A program made the translations under genes and the position numbers. 64,000 bases of DNA, taken from Paratinospora sagittata (Eukaryota; Streptophyta; Magnoliopsida; Ranunculales; Menispermaceae). The stretch lies in NCBI GenBank assembly GCA_035771175.1, contig CM069594.1, positions 17,393,670-17,457,669 of the forward strand, written 5' to 3'. The notes beneath the pieces were generated by a model. The model saw only the letters and a list, made by a program, of their open reading frames with translations, did no database searches and was not told where the DNA came from. Positions 33,193 through 45,650 of this stretch are shown here, piece after piece (within the stretch, counting starts at the first letter, position 1; every line of letters begins with the position of its first letter).

Positions 33193-35074
33193 ATGCCACC
33201 AAAGAAAAACACCGCATCTAAACGTCGATTGGAGATCGCCAAGCCCTTCACACCTGTACCCAGGCCTACACGGCAACGTGTAAAGGTTGGGGACGCCCCC
33301 ACACCCACTCCACTTTCCACGAGGAGACCCCGTGACTCACGACCACCTTACGAGCCTTCCTTTTCACCCTCATAACCATCATCTTCATCCTCATCGGATG
33401 ATGATGCTACCCTTTCCGCTCCTGTGGCTTCTCCTACCTCTCAACCTCCACTTCTTGAGGCTGTCGTTCGACCTTACGACACTCCACGTCTCACTTCGAG
33501 TGTCAAAGTTGATTTTGAAGACTTCAGGAGGATTCATACGCCTCTTTTTACCCACTTCACCGAGATGAGATGGGAGCAGTTACTTTCTCGTGGTGACATT
33601 ATCTATATTGAGTTAGTCCGAGTTTTCTATTTCGGGTTTACTCACGTTCCTGGCGATGATCCACTTCACTATCACTCCAGGATTTTGGGTATTGATATTG
33701 ATATATCTCCACCCATCTTGGATGAAATATTCCCATTTTTTCTCATTCTGGGGAGGATGAAGAGATCGTCTTTCCTAACTAGCATTGAGGACCATGTCGG
33801 GAGTGGAGCCAGGACATGGGGTGTTGATGGTGTCCAACACCATTTTTGGATTGCGGCTCAAGATCTTTCATAATATCATTTCGAGAGTGATCATTCCTCA
33901 GTTGAGCTCGTGCTCGAAGGTAAATTCTCTCGATGCCTTCTTGTTTTGGTGCATGCACAGTCGCACCAGTATTTACCTGTCCCGTGTTATCATTAATCAC
34001 ATCACTGGGACACTACACTACACTAGGGCACTGCCCTATGGCGCATTAGTGACTTTGCTCGCTAAGCGTGCTGGAGTTGACTTGACCGACTTCAGGGTTT
34101 CGACGAGGCTGAACAAGAAAAAATTCGTTGGAGAGAATATCCGATCCCTTGGGTATCAGTGGGTGGGACGCATCCGAGATTGGGTGCATATCAGTAGGCG
34201 CCGTCAGGGCGAGGGTACTAGATTCGTATCATATGACCCTCAGACGGAGCAGCCAGAGCCTGACACAGAGGGAGCAAAAAGTGCACCTCCAATAGCTCGT
34301 CCGTGTGGATGAGGAGCAACACCAGTACAGGCGCCGGTTGTGGCACCTTCTGGACGTGAGCGCGGTAGAGCGAGATTCTTAGATGCCGGTGCTTCATATT
34401 GAGGCACCGCACAACCAGTAAATATACCGGGCCCCTTTTCATCGTATGCAGCTCATTCAGATCCAGTTCTACAAATGCTGACGGAGATTAGAGACCAGCA
34501 ACAAAAATTGCTTACTTCTTTCTCCACCATGAAGAAGAAGTACGAGGAGCTGGCCTCAGACATCCAAGCTCATGGAGTATTGCTCTAGATTTTACTCGAT
34601 TGATCTTCAGTTGATGAGACTCACGGGTTTAGTTTCAGCCAGGAGGATATTTTTGGTGATAGAGTGCAACCTGCACCATCACCAAGTTTTCAGCAGCTAG
34701 CTTCGTCTGTTCGTCTCGCTTCAGCTTCAGATTCCTCCTTTAGTTCTCCTATAGTATCTACTGCCTTAGCATTGATCCGTTTATCGAAAACACCTTCGAG
34801 GATTCCCACTCCTTGCCTACATCCTTCTTTGGCTATGGGAGATTTATCTTTGGATCAGATGCTCTCACTTCCACGCATCACTTCACCATCTCTGGGCCGT
34901 GATTTAGTAATCTACTCCGGCTTCGCCTCTGCTACGTTATTTGTCGCTATTGTTGTCATACCTGATGCAGATGCTGGTACCACCTCCGCGGAGGACGATG
35001 CCCCGACTTCACCAGCTGATGACATATTCGCTCAGCTTGGATCTCTTGATCCACGATTTTCACCTCTGTCATAG
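33193..35074 (+). pseudogene. Element C extra 3' ORF (Sirevirus aORF, once called env-like)
   Basis: ATG 33193 opens MPPKKNTASKRRLEIAKP, a basic N-terminus, then an S/P/D-rich stretch. A globular part follows (FEDFRRIHTPLFTHFTEMRW, HYHSRILGIDIDISPPILDE, FHNIISRVIIPQLSSCSK, LPYGALVTLLAKRAGVDL), then a linker, a coiled coil (EIRDQQQKLLTSFSTMKKKY, with EELASDIQ next) and an acidic end DDIFAQLGSLD. About 627 codons; one stop at 33373, a frameshift near 33780-33870, stops at 34310 and around 34400-34600. Sireviruses are known to carry such an ORF after pol; function unknown. Its layout (globular domain, linker, coiled coil) parallels ORF1 of chromoviruses A and F. Confidence 0.75.
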
Positions 35075-35578
35075 GCACACACCTCTTTCTGATGTTTCAA
35101 AAGGGGGGGAGAGATTAGTATATGATTGGTCTGATTGACTAGATCATTTTGTGCACCTACTCAGGGGGAGAGTTTATACACTCAGGGGGAGTGTTTGGAG
35201 TTTGGATACACATATTTTGGAAATGTTTTGTACATTTTTTTGTTTACAGTTTTGTACTCTTTGTAATCTTCTGTTATCTTTATTTTATTTTTGATGTACA
35301 CATCTATGATGATCACATGTATATGGTTGATTTGATTATATTGATATACATGTACCTTTTGGAACTATTGATCATATCTTTGAGTATGCTTTTATTGGTA
35401 TCTGATTGATTATTGTCCACATGTTATTGAATGTTAAATTTCTTATTAAGTGGTATATTCTTAAAAGTTGCATGATATAATCATTCACTTCACTCATTCA
35501 TTTACTCGAGAAATCATGTTTTTTGCTTCAATCAGGCCAATAGTGAATTTATTTGAAATCATCAAAAAAGGGGAGATT
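35075..35578 (+). other. 3' untranslated region of C with repeated polypurine tracts
   Basis: AAAAGGGGGGGAGAG (about 35099), CAGGGGGAGAG (about 35162), CAGGGGGAGTG (about 35182) and the tract next to the LTR, AAAAAAGGGGAGAT (35564-35577). From memory, such multiplied tracts have been described in Sireviruses. No ORF of note. Confidence 0.7.
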
Positions 35579-37837
35579 GTTGATGTAACTACTCTCACCC
35601 TATTTTGTTTTGATGATTACAAACAATATAATTGTGATCACTAATTTCTTTGACGTAGTTGTTTTAGTGCTAACTAGCTATATCAGATGGATACAACTAT
35701 ACGGTCAAAACATGTGGAAGGAACAACATTGTACGAGGATTCAAAAGCTTCATGGTTGTATTTCTTATTTAGAATCTTAGTGTTGTAGAATAACATTTAC
35801 ATGTTCCAACCATAATATGATTTACATCTTTTCGAAAATCATGCATATAATTTAGCATACTAATGCATATACACTATTATATTACTAATCACGCATGCAC
35901 ACGCATTAGTATGATAATTATGCGATCACATAGTTAAAATTGTTTATCATGCATTCATTTTGCCAACTTTACATGGTTTCATCGTTTTACGTGTTTTGTA
36001 TTGAATGTCTCAATCATATGCTTAGTCTTTTGATTTACACATATTTAACCCTGTCAATTATACTTTAATCTTGTCAAAAATTATTTTTAAAGTTAGTCTA
36101 TGTATTTGACAATGTCCAAAACTCATTATGATAAAAAAAAACTGGGTTTCTTTCATTTCACAGTGAAGGAACGTGCTCCTTGTAAAAGGAACCCACTCCT
36201 GTGATTTTTTCCGAGAGTCAGAATTTTTTGATCAGGGAAAAAGGTATGCGCTCCTTCAAGTAGGAACGTGCTCCTGTTGTCAAGGGCAAAATAGAAAAGT
36301 TTATAGTGTCAGTGGTTCTTGATGAAAAACCTCATTCCTATGCCCAATGAACACATTAAGGAACGCGCTCCTTAATTAGAGGAAAATTTGAGATTTTTCA
36401 GATTTCAAAGCAGAAACACGCTTTTTCCTTGAGGAACACGTTCTTATGCCTCGGCGTGGTATTTTTCCATAAATACCACACTTGCTCATTTGAAAAGCAA
36501 GTTTTGCAAAAACTAAAGAACTTATGCGTTTTTCATCTTAGCATTTCTACAAGTCCAAACACAAGTTCTTGAGCGATTTTAAACCTCTTTTACAACAAAA
36601 GTTCACCTACATTTGATCTATTGATTCATACTTTCGAAAAATTCTCCAAATCTTACAAAACTTTGAGAAACTTGTATGTTTTCATCAAGCAAGTGTTCAA
36701 GAAGTTTTTGAATGTTATGTAGACATCTTGTTGTGTCTTGATAATTCTTGAACTTGGTATCTCTCATCCAACATCACACTTGAAGAATCATTGAGCTTTA
36801 ACCTTACCCAAGTGGGGTAAAATTTCTCTTACTCGATTCTTGTGATTTTGTTTGAGCAAATAAGTTTTGTGCTTAAGTTAATATCTTGAAAACTAATTTT
36901 ATTTTGATCATGATGTGTGAAACCCTATTTTGATCTTTATATCATAATATCTTGTTTTGTGGTTTCATAAATATCTTGAGGTATCGATTCATGTGTTAAA
37001 GTTATACAATATTGAATCAATCTCATAGATCAACACTTGGTTTGTTTGATTCTTGATCTTAATCATTTATACTTTTAGAATCATTAAGTTTTGGTCATCA
37101 TTATATATTGATTCTTGTGCTTTAAACTTATCTTGTTACATGTGCATAATTGATTCTCGGTTTCATATCATATATATTTGAATTGATTGCATTTAAGAAA
37201 AACTATTTCAACACATCGCATCATTTAAATCATTGTGGTCGGAATAGTCGTGTTTACTCATTCAAGATTGTAAGCTTAACATTGTTGAGAGTGTTGTAGA
37301 ACACTTCTCTAAATCGTTTGTAATCTTGATGTATCATTGACGTGTTTGTCAACTTGGGATTCATAACATGTATTGTACGGCTCGTAACCACACCTGTAAG
37401 TTGGTTACAGTGTGGCTTTTTAGCCAAGCCCTTGTGTAGGCTAGAGTGTGGCTTTCTAACCAAGCCTTTGTGTTGGTTAGTGTGTGACTTTCTAACCAAG
37501 CCCTTGTGTAGGTTAGCATGTGTGGCTTTCTAAGCAAGCCCTTGTGTTGGTTAGTGTAAGGCTTTAAGCCAAGCCTTTGTGTTGGATTCTATAAATGACT
37601 TCTAGCCACCCCCGTAAGTTGACTAGCCAATAGTGCATTGGAAAATGCTGATCGTGGTGATTGGACGTAAGTTGAAGGGGAACCGAACCACTCTAATCTA
37701 TGTGTCCAATTATCTTTCTTACATTTGTTTATTTCAATTGTTACCTATTGCGCATTTTATTATATTAACCGAAAGGTAACGCGAAAATTCGCAAAGTCTA
37801 ATTGACCCCCCTTTTGGACTTTAACACTGTGCCAACA
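35579..37837 (+). repeat. 3' LTR of element C
   Basis: TGTTGATGTAACTACTC to CACTGTGCCAACA (2259 bp). It contains a palindrome array GGAACGTGCTCC / GGAACGCGCTCC (36165-36450), a TATA-like CCATAAATACC (36468-36478) and a tandem array at 37375-37590. Its right end abuts integrase-linker codons of element B. Confidence 0.88.
37375..37590 (+). repeat. 42-bp tandem array in LTR of C
   Basis: About five units with core GTGTGGCTTTCTAACCAAGC plus CCTTGTGTTGGTTA, period 40-46 bp. Same LTR position as the arrays in the other Sirevirus LTRs but unrelated in sequence. Confidence 0.8.
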
Positions 37838-39190
37838 CTAAGTCCTTTGCCTCTAAAGGAGCATCATCCTCATCACAAATCGTCAATTTTTCAAGATTCT
37901 TACTGATTTTAACTTTATGATCACTCTCATCAAAATTGACATGAATTGACTCTTCTACAATCATGGTTGTCTTATTATAAACTCTATATGTTCTACTTTG
38001 AAAGAGTATCCTAAAAATATCCCAATGTTAGATTTTGGATCAAACTTATCCAAATTGTCTTTGTCGTTTAGAATGTAGCATTTGAATCCAAAGACTCTAA
38101 AATACTCAATGTTGGGTATCTACCCTTCCATAGCTCATAACGAGTTTTTTTTTTAATTTCTTTCTAACTAATGTTTTGTTCATGACATAGCATGCTGTGT
38201 TTATGGCTTCGGCCCAAAAATATGTAGCAATGTCATATTCACACACCATGGTCCTACACAATTCTTGTAATGATCTATTCTTTTTTTCTACAACTCCATT
38301 TTATTGTGGAGTCCTAGGAGATGATAATTGATGTGTGTAACCTTGTTTGTTACAAAAATCTTCCAGACTTTTGTTCACAAACTCTCCTCCTCTATCACTT
38401 TTAATTATGAAAATTTTATATCCTTTCTCATTTTCTACTTTGTTGCAAAATTTCATAAATATTTCATATACCTCATGTTTATGAGCAAGGAAAAACACCC
38501 AAGTATAACGAGAGAAATCATCAATAATAATATAAACATATGATTTTTGTCCTAAGCTTTGGGGCTAGGTTGGTCCAAAGAGATCCATATAGATCATTTC
38601 AGAGCTCTAGATGTTGACATGATTTTCTTGCTCTTGAAGGATGACTTGGTATGCTTGCCAAGTTGACAAGGTTCACGGACCTTATCTTTGAGGTACACTC
38701 CCTTAGGAATCCCCTTTGCAAGTTCATTTTTGGTAAGTTTAGATATATTGTCCATACTAACATGAGCTAATTTCCTATGTCATAACCATGCGTTATCATT
38801 CACAACAACACTCAAACAAGAAACATTTGATCACAAATATCATCAAGCATTGTAGAATAAACATTTTTATGTCTATGAGCTATAAATGCAATATTACCAT
38901 TAGCATGCTTAACAATGCACCTATTTGCTTCAAAGGTAACATCATAACCCTTGTCACATAATTGGCTTATGCTCAAGAGATTATGCTTTAGGCCTTTAAC
39001 ATACAAAACATCATGAATTGAAAGACATGAAGAACCAACAATGCCTACACCTTTGATTATACATTTGTTGTTGTCATCGAAGATCACATTCCCTCCAAGC
39101 TTGCGGGCAATGCTAAAAAATATTGATTTATCTCCAAACATCGGCTTTGAGCAGCAGCTATCGAGATACCACCAAAAATGTTTTTGTAAT
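37838..39190 (-). pseudogene. pol: Element B pol: protease, GAG-pre-integrase and integrase
   Basis: The protease site reads WWYLDSCCSKPMFGD (about 39130-39175), so DSG has become DSC. Frame 38812-39141 continues KGLKHNLLSISQLCDKGYD. The integrase core has IKSDRGGEFVNKSLEDFC (38301-38498), a stop after SSPRTPQ, then NGVVEKKNR with the catalytic E. The segment after the core runs with frameshifts to 37838, where element C is inserted. Both catalytic residues visible in the core are conserved. Confidence 0.85.
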
Positions 39191-39262
39191 CAAGCCTACA
39201 CCACATAAAAGACCTTTGACTTTGGTACCCAAGTTGTTTTGGGTTCGTTCATGTTAGCATCA

Positions 39263-40809
39263 TTAAGAACGGTTTTCTCTACCCATGCTTAGTTTTCCCT
39301 TTTTAATTCTCTTAAGTGAGCATCTAAGGGTAGTGTGGCCTTGCCTATTACAGTAATAATAGGTGGGTCCTTTGGTCAATAGATTATTGTAATCTTTTTG
39401 TTTTGACCCTTTAGTATATCCCAATCTAGCTTTATCAAAAGCGTTTCTTTGGGATCCCAACATCATGTCAAAAAGTTTTTGTCCATTTGTAAATTTCTTC
39501 ACAACATTTGTAAGTTCATCAACACTGGTTCTAAGTATTTCTAACTTTTTTGACATTTCACCCCTTTTTCTAAGGTTAAAGTCTTAATTGCCACTTGTTG
39601 AGATTCAATCCCTTCAAGGGCCATCATCAAGCTTTCTTTAAGCTTGGAATTCTTTTTGACTTCCTTTTCAAAGCAAAATTTTACACAATAAAAATCAGAG
39701 GAATCAAAAAGATTATCATCAAAGGGTTCAACTTTTACCTTAGTGTTTGCCATAAGACAAATCACTACCTTTTCATTTTCTGAGATTGACTCATCCTCAC
39801 TTGAGCTTGATTTGTCCCAAGTGGCTTTAAGTACTTTCTTGTCATTCTTTGTTGAGTTGAAGTTTCTTCTCTTCTTATTAGGACAGTCATTTCTCACATG
39901 TCCTGGTTTGTTGCAACCAAAACATACAAGTTCACTAGGCTTTGCTCCAAATTCTTTTGTTTATAAAATCTCCTATTTGAGCTAACCTTTCCTTTTTTCC
40001 TAATGAGACGATTAAGCTTTTTAGAAAGCATTGAAACATTATCATCGGTGCCTTCACCTTCCGATGAGTTTTCTGAATCAGTGTTCACATTCAATGCAAT
40101 GTCTTTTTTCCCTTTATCATCTAATTTAGATGGGACTTGACTGTTTTTTAGCTTTAGCTCATGGACCATTAAAAAGTCAAATAAGTTATCTAAAGTATAT
40201 TCAGCCAAATTCTTGGATTCCTTTATTGCAATGGCTTTGGGCTCCCATATCTTGGGTAAGCCTCTTAAAATTTTCTAACAGTCTCTTCTTGATTGTAAAC
40301 CTTTCCCAAGGTCTTCATTTTATTTAGGTTCTTTGTGAACCTTGTTATTGCATCGGCTATACTTTCATTTTCTTCCATCCGATAGGTTTCATCGAGGTCT
40401 ACTAACATTTGAAGTCTAGCCTTTTTAACTTGTAATGTTTTCTCATGAGTGACTTCAAGTCTATCCCAAATTTCTTTTGTCGTTTGACAAGCACTTGGTT
40501 CAACTCATCACAAGATAAACTACAAAATAGGATATTAACAGCTTGGTTATTTAGAAGCTCTTTTTTTTCTGTTCTTTTTTCCTTTCCACTCCATTTTTCT
40601 AAGTCTTTAGGTATAACTATGCCTTCTACGATTTTGGTTGGTCTTGAACACCCATTTTTCACAATATCCCACATATCTAAATCTTGGGTTTTAAGATAAA
40701 AATACATTATAGTTTTCCAATATAAATAGTTATCACCCTTGAAGAGTGGTGGTCTGTTGGTGAAGTTTCCTTCACCAAAAGCACAATCCTTAGGAACAGA
40801 TCCTGCCAT
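39263..40809 (-). pseudogene. gag: Element B gag
   Basis: The start is taken at ATG 40809 (MAGSVPKDCAFGEGNFTNRP). An upstream ATG at 40905 would lie in the LTR. Capsid motifs: YWKTIMYFYLKTQDLDMWDI, LLNNQAVNILFCSLSCDELN. Distal frames 39894-40208, 39541-39897 and 39263-39556 give the acidic linker, an intact knuckle CFGCNKPGHVRNDC (about 39885-39930), an E/K-rich coiled-coil stretch and a second knuckle that has lost its first C (YYYCNRQGHTTLRC). Frameshifts near 40400-40450, 40260 and 39900. It served as the template for recognising the split gag of element 1. Confidence 0.87.
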
Positions 40810-40849
40810 TAAATAATCAAAGATTGTTAGATGTTTTGATTGTAACCTA

Positions 40850-40860
40850 CTTTGATACCA
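40850..40860 (-). other. Primer-binding site of element B (mutated)
   Basis: Minus-strand TGGTATCAAAG beside the LTR start, one change from TGGTATCAGAG in element 1. Confidence 0.75.
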
Positions 40861-41710
40861 CTTGTTGGCCCAAAATATGTCCAAGAGGGGGGGTGAATTG
40901 GACACTTCCGGGATTTAAAATAAAACCTTTCAAATAATGATAACTCAAAGTAACGTGCAGGTAGTAAATAAAAGTTGCAGGAAATGTAAAACACACATTG
41001 ATTTTAGCGTGGTTCAGCTCTTAAAGCCTACCTCCACGACTTGGTTTCCTCGACCAAGATTTCTTAACCTTCTCACTAGGGGATCCTACTTCACAGGTGA
41101 TGATCAAACTGGTTACATACTCACTTTACAAGTATGGGCAACCTACTACAATCACCGCACCTCCTTGAATGACTTCCCAGTGATTACACAGTCACCAAAT
41201 AGATATTTAAATGAGAGGTGTTTTCTTACCAGAAAAACCTCAGAGATACTTACAATAGCTCTGAACCTTACTCAAGATTTTTCTCAGAGAATGATGAAGA
41301 ATATGCACTCGAGCAAAGAGTATGGTCTCCTTTGAAAATGTTCTTTGGATGATTAAAGATGATAAAGATCAAAGCACGTTCAATCCAAAGATAACCTTTG
41401 AAAGCATGTTTTCTCAGTTGAAAAACACTTAAAACACCTAATAGCATAGACTAACTTTCAAATAATTCGTTGGTATTGTGTTTTGAAACAACACACTTAT
41501 GGTTTTATACAAAATAAAGCATGAGCATACATTAGGGTTTCAATATCCAAGAAACCACTAATTTGAATTTGAAATTCAAAGCTCAACGTTATGATTCTTT
41601 CACCAAAACAGATGGGGCAAAAACTTGTGCGAGAATTTGATCAAAAGTATTGTTATTCAAAGAGGAAAGCTTGTGCAAAACGTCATTTTCGTTACGCAGA
41701 AAGGACAATG

Positions 41711-43755
41711 TGTTGGCCTAAGTGGTTTTCCACTTTGAAATTCCCTAAGTGTTTTGATGCTAACAAACAATATAACCATGGTGTTAATGGTTAAATTGAG
41801 TATATTTCAGCACCAAAGATCAAGATCAAAGCCAATGCAAGACTCAAGCTCGTTCAGGATCAAATATATCAAGTTAAAGTCAAGAGGACACATTTGGCTT
41901 GCATAAAGTGAAGGCAAGGTGGCAAGTCAAGCAGAGTCAAGAAGAAGTCACCCAAAGTTAACCAAAGATCAAGCAATGGACTGTAATTAAATTTCATATT
42001 GTAATTGCTTTAGATTCTCTTAGGTTGTAGGTTTTTTCCTTTTTTGATCAGCCACTTGATTTTCGATCAGTTTTTCTTGAAACCTTTATGTATTCAGTTT
42101 TTGATTTTCATAATTTTCGGTTTACTGATTTATCATTGTTTTAACTTAGTTTTCATGCAAGCATGATCAAAAGTGTTTCAAAATTAGCTCTACTATAAAA
42201 CAAATGCTTTATAGGCATGAGAATATTTTGAGCATGTATGCTTATTTTCAAGAAACTCACTTCATGATATCTTTTTTCAAGGTTTTAAATTTTTGAAGCA
42301 ATTCGATGACTTGATCGTGTTCTAAATGCTTTTTCATTGTCTTATCGATCGTGGAACCTAAACATGTTCAGGAATGGTATTCTTGACATGTGTACATTTC
42401 CTAAGAACCAGTGAAATGTATTCATACTTTGTGGAGCGCACTCCAATAGAAAAAATGCATCTCATTTGCCTCTGACAAGCTAAAACATACTTCAGCAGGG
42501 AGAAACACGTTTTAGGCATAAGGCAAAGAGTGTGCATAACTCTCAGGTCTTGTGGAACGCGCTCCAGTTGTTCAAAACCCAATTGAGTGTGTTTTTGCCT
42601 CGGACCCTATGAAACACGTTTCAGGAAGCTGAAACGCATTCCAGCTGGGTTGACAAAAATTGTGCATTTTTGTCTTGGGTCTCGTGGAACACGTTCCAGC
42701 CTTTTGAAATGCGTTCCAACTGATTTGTGAAAGTGAATTGTTTTTCTCTTGGGCTTTATGAAACACACTCCAACATATTTTTTTTTCCAATTTTGCTTAT
42801 TTTCAGGTTTTAAACTTGAACAACCATTGTGGGCCATTGGTTTCACTAATGCAAGATTAAAACTTCTAATCCTAGCCATTCATGATAGGTTTAGGGTTGT
42901 GAAACATGTTTTGCTATAAAAACAATCATTAACTCTTGTTTTCGAACTAAGAACTTTTATTATCATTCTCCAATATCTTTCTCTACAACTGAGCCAAAAA
43001 GGAGGCAGCCGCCAACCATTGGAGAACCTATGTACTTCATTATTTTCTATCGAGGTTTTAATCATACACTCTTTGTTAAAGTCGATCACTTGTTTTTGGA
43101 TCGAACCGAGGAGATTTTCTTTCGTACTATTTTCAGTTGTGCATTACTTTCAAACATATGGCTGTTTAATCTGGAAGAAACCATCGTGCTCTGTAAGTAT
43201 TTCGAGGTTTGTTCGGTAAGGAACAATCTCTCTTGATCCTCATTTTTTTTGAAGTTATTTGTATCTTTGTGCTTCATTGTACTTGTTCTAAGTGTTTAGA
43301 ACAAGATAATCATTTCTTAGTTACTCTCCTTGATTTGTTTCTAGTATTGAACAAATCAAGTCAAGTGATTGTGGTTCACTTGAGATTCCAAGATTGGAAT
43401 TAAAGTTCAGTTCATCCATATCCTGCAAAAAGATGTTGTAGGTTCTTCCTGAGCCTGTAAAAGGATAGGTTTGCCTTGAACCTGTAAAAAGACATGTATA
43501 ATGGTTAGATTCACACCCGTGAAGTGAATCAGAGATAGTGGAATCCTAGAGAAGGTTTCTCTAGGCGTGGAGTAGGAAAAAGTTTTTCGAACCACGTAAA
43601 AATCTTTGTCTCCTTGTGTTTATTTTTTGCATTTTACTATTATATGTGATTTATTTGATAAAATGCCTCAACCAAATTAAGGAACACTAAAGATAATTTA
43701 ATAATTGTTATAATTGGCCAAAACACCCAATTCACCCCCCCTTGGGTGTCTTTCA
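41711..43755 (+). mobile_element. Solo LTR D (Sirevirus), with CAATG duplication
   Basis: TGTTGGCCTAAGTGG to GGGTGTCTTTCA, flanked by CAATG at 41706-41710 and 43756-43760. No internal sequence, so it is the product of LTR-LTR recombination. Palindromes GTGGAACGCGCTCCA, GTGGAACACGTTCCA and GAAACGCATTCCA at 42420-42780, TATA box TATAAAAA 42915-42922, tandem units with CCTGTAAAAGGATAGG at 43410-43500, conserved tail CCCAATTCACCCCCC. Confidence 0.85.
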
Positions 43756-43934
43756 CAATGTTCCTAACACCCAGACAACAGCTCGCTGCTACAGATAGTT
43801 GCTCGCTTGTGTGTGAAGAACACTTTTTAGCTGTTTAAAAAGGAGTGCGCTTCTGGAAGCAGACCGAGAGGGATGTTTAGACTTTGTCTCAGAGGAGTGC
43901 ATTTCTCCACCAAGGAGTGCACTTCACTGGTAAT

Positions 43935-45608
43935 TGTTATCTCAAGAGGAACCCCATGAAAGAATATTTTGATGATTCCAAATCACTCAATCTTGTAATC
44001 TAATGATTTTGTTGGAGTGTTTTAGCAAATCAATTTGGAAGAAAATCAAGTCTCAAGGATAACTCAATCAAATGAATTTATGGCAGGTCAAGTTATCAAG
44101 ATCAAGATAAAAAAGGTTACAATGTTAGAATGTAGAACTTTACTCGAAACCTTTCTCAGCAAAAATATGTATATAAGTTTTTTCAAAAGTCTTTGGATTT
44201 CAAAGAAAATGATCTTAATCAATTTGATTCAAAGGTTTGTCAATTGATCTTTGAACTATTTGCATGATTTTCAAATGTTTGATTTGATCCAAAAAGCTCA
44301 AGCGTTGATTTGATTTAATCGAGTGTTGGAAAATCAAATTTCTAGAAAAAACTACTTTTCGGTGTCTTTCAAGATGTTGTTGGGCCATCAGGGTGCTAAT
44401 GCAGTGACTAGTCACTTAATATCGAGCCAACACTCCAGGACGCTGATGGTTTCTGGGTTTGAATGTTTATTATTCAAAGCAGGATGCTGATTGAGTATTA
44501 ACGTCCTTATCGAGCCAATCAGGAAAAACTAGTAGCTGCCATCAAGACGCTAATGTGGTATTAGCGACCTCCTCGAGAAAGTCAATAAAAACTGCATTTT
44601 TAGAACAATTTACTTCAGGACGCTGATAGAACACTGTCAAAAAACTAAAAAGTGATTGTCACATGACTACTGAACATTCAGTTGCGTGAATAGGGAATTT
44701 TTAATCATTTTTATTTTCATGATAACTGAATCGAACCAGACCATTTCTACAAAAACTAAACTTACCATTTTCATGTAAGAATCAAGTCATTTTGACTCAA
44801 TGTTTGAAATTTATTTCAAATTCAAATGTAACGGCTTTGGCGCACAATGTGTTTATAAAAAGAGAGTTCCAGAATCAAATAAAACAACTGGAAAATCTTG
44901 TGTGCAAACATGTTTTGAAAGTTAGTCGAACTTCCAATCTCAAAATCTATTTTGAAAAAGGGTTTTCTTTTGCAAGAAGTTTTTCATTGCGTGCTTACAT
45001 CTTATATTTTATATCTTTGAAAAACTTAGTGAAAGAGAACGATAATTTTGCTTGATTTTTCAGCTGCTTCAAACTTATCTTCTTACTGTTGAAAAGATTC
45101 ATTTGAGTAAAGTTTCATAGGATACAATTGTACTGAATTGACTATATTTCATCTGTAACGAGTTGTATAACTGCAATTGTATAAATTGCAGAAAGTTATC
45201 CTTTCAAGTTAGGATAGTCAGTGGTTTTCCCATACCTGTGAAGTTGAGTGTGTAGGTTGTCTTGCACCAGTAAAATCAAAAGTGTAGGTTGTCTTGCACC
45301 TGTGAAGCCGAGAGTGTAGGTAGGTCTCACACCTATAAGTTGAGAGTTGTGAGGTTGTTCTCACACCCGTGAAGCTGGGAAAGTTGTAATGGTTTGGTCC
45401 TCACCCATAACAGGATTGTTTAGTGAAGTTAGAAATCATGACTGAGGAGGTTGGGTAGTAGAGGTACGCACATAGCCGAACCACTATAAATCATCTGTGT
45501 AATACAAATTTATTCTTAGCATCAATTGTTCGCCATTACTGCAAGTTTTTATTTAAGTTTCAAATCGATTATTGTGTCCAATTCACCCTCTTCACACCTG
45601 TGTCAAAA
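43935..45608 (+). mobile_element. Solo LTR E (Sirevirus), with GTAAT duplication
   Basis: From TGTTATCTCAAGAGG to CACACCTGTGTCAAAA, flanked by GTAAT at 43930-43934 and 45609-45613. The terminal CA has apparently decayed to CAAAA. Inside: AGGACGCTGATGG palindromes (44430-44640), TATA box TATAAAA (44854-44860), tandem units with TTGCACCTGTGAAG (45235-45410), then the GCCGAACCACTATAAATC tail shared with the LTR at 1-2301. Confidence 0.7.
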
Positions 45609-45650
45609 GTAATTTCCAGCAAACAGTCTTTTTCTGGGCATGTTCGCTGA

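Larger units (their letters stand above)
30769..37837 (+). mobile_element. Element C: Sirevirus with extra 3' ORF, inserted in pol of B
   Basis: Plus-strand 3' LTR 35579-37837, polypurine tract 35564-35577, extra ORF 33193-35074 and a partial 5' LTR copy 30769-31442. Gag and pol are absent, removed by an internal deletion that starts in the 5' LTR. It lies between integrase and RT of element B. The 5' LTR start and the left target duplication are also gone. Confidence 0.8.
29395..45650 (-). mobile_element. Element B: second Sirevirus-type copia, broken by C, D and E
   Basis: Minus-strand pieces: RT-RNase H 29395-30768, integrase to gag 37838-40809, primer site near 40851-40860, and 5' LTR pieces 40863-41710, 43756-43934 and 45609 to about 45650. 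Gag, protease, integrase and RT follow the same order as element 1 and are its closest relatives in the window. Left of 29395 the end of RNase H and the 3' LTR are missing. The LTR half sizes and the palindrome array position agree with element 1 once the inserts are removed. Confidence 0.85.
40863..45650 (-). repeat. 5' LTR of element B, in three pieces
   Basis: Pieces 40863-41710, 43756-43934 and 45609 to about 45650 become one LTR when solo LTRs D and E are removed. It starts TGTTGGCCCAAAATATG. The middle piece holds its own palindrome motif (AGGAGTGCGCTTCT, GAGGAGTGCATTTCTCC), at the distance from the LTR edge (about 930 bp) expected from element 1 (about 1090 bp). The rest of the LTR beyond 45650 is missing. 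Confidence 0.72.

Noticed and set aside
40809..40905. Gag start of element B at ATG 40905
   Set aside because: This lies beyond the primer site in the LTR; 40809 matches the start of element 1 gag.
43756..43769. Solo LTR D ending at CCTAACA (43769)
   Set aside because: The end at 43755 gives a perfect CAATG duplication; the later end gives none.
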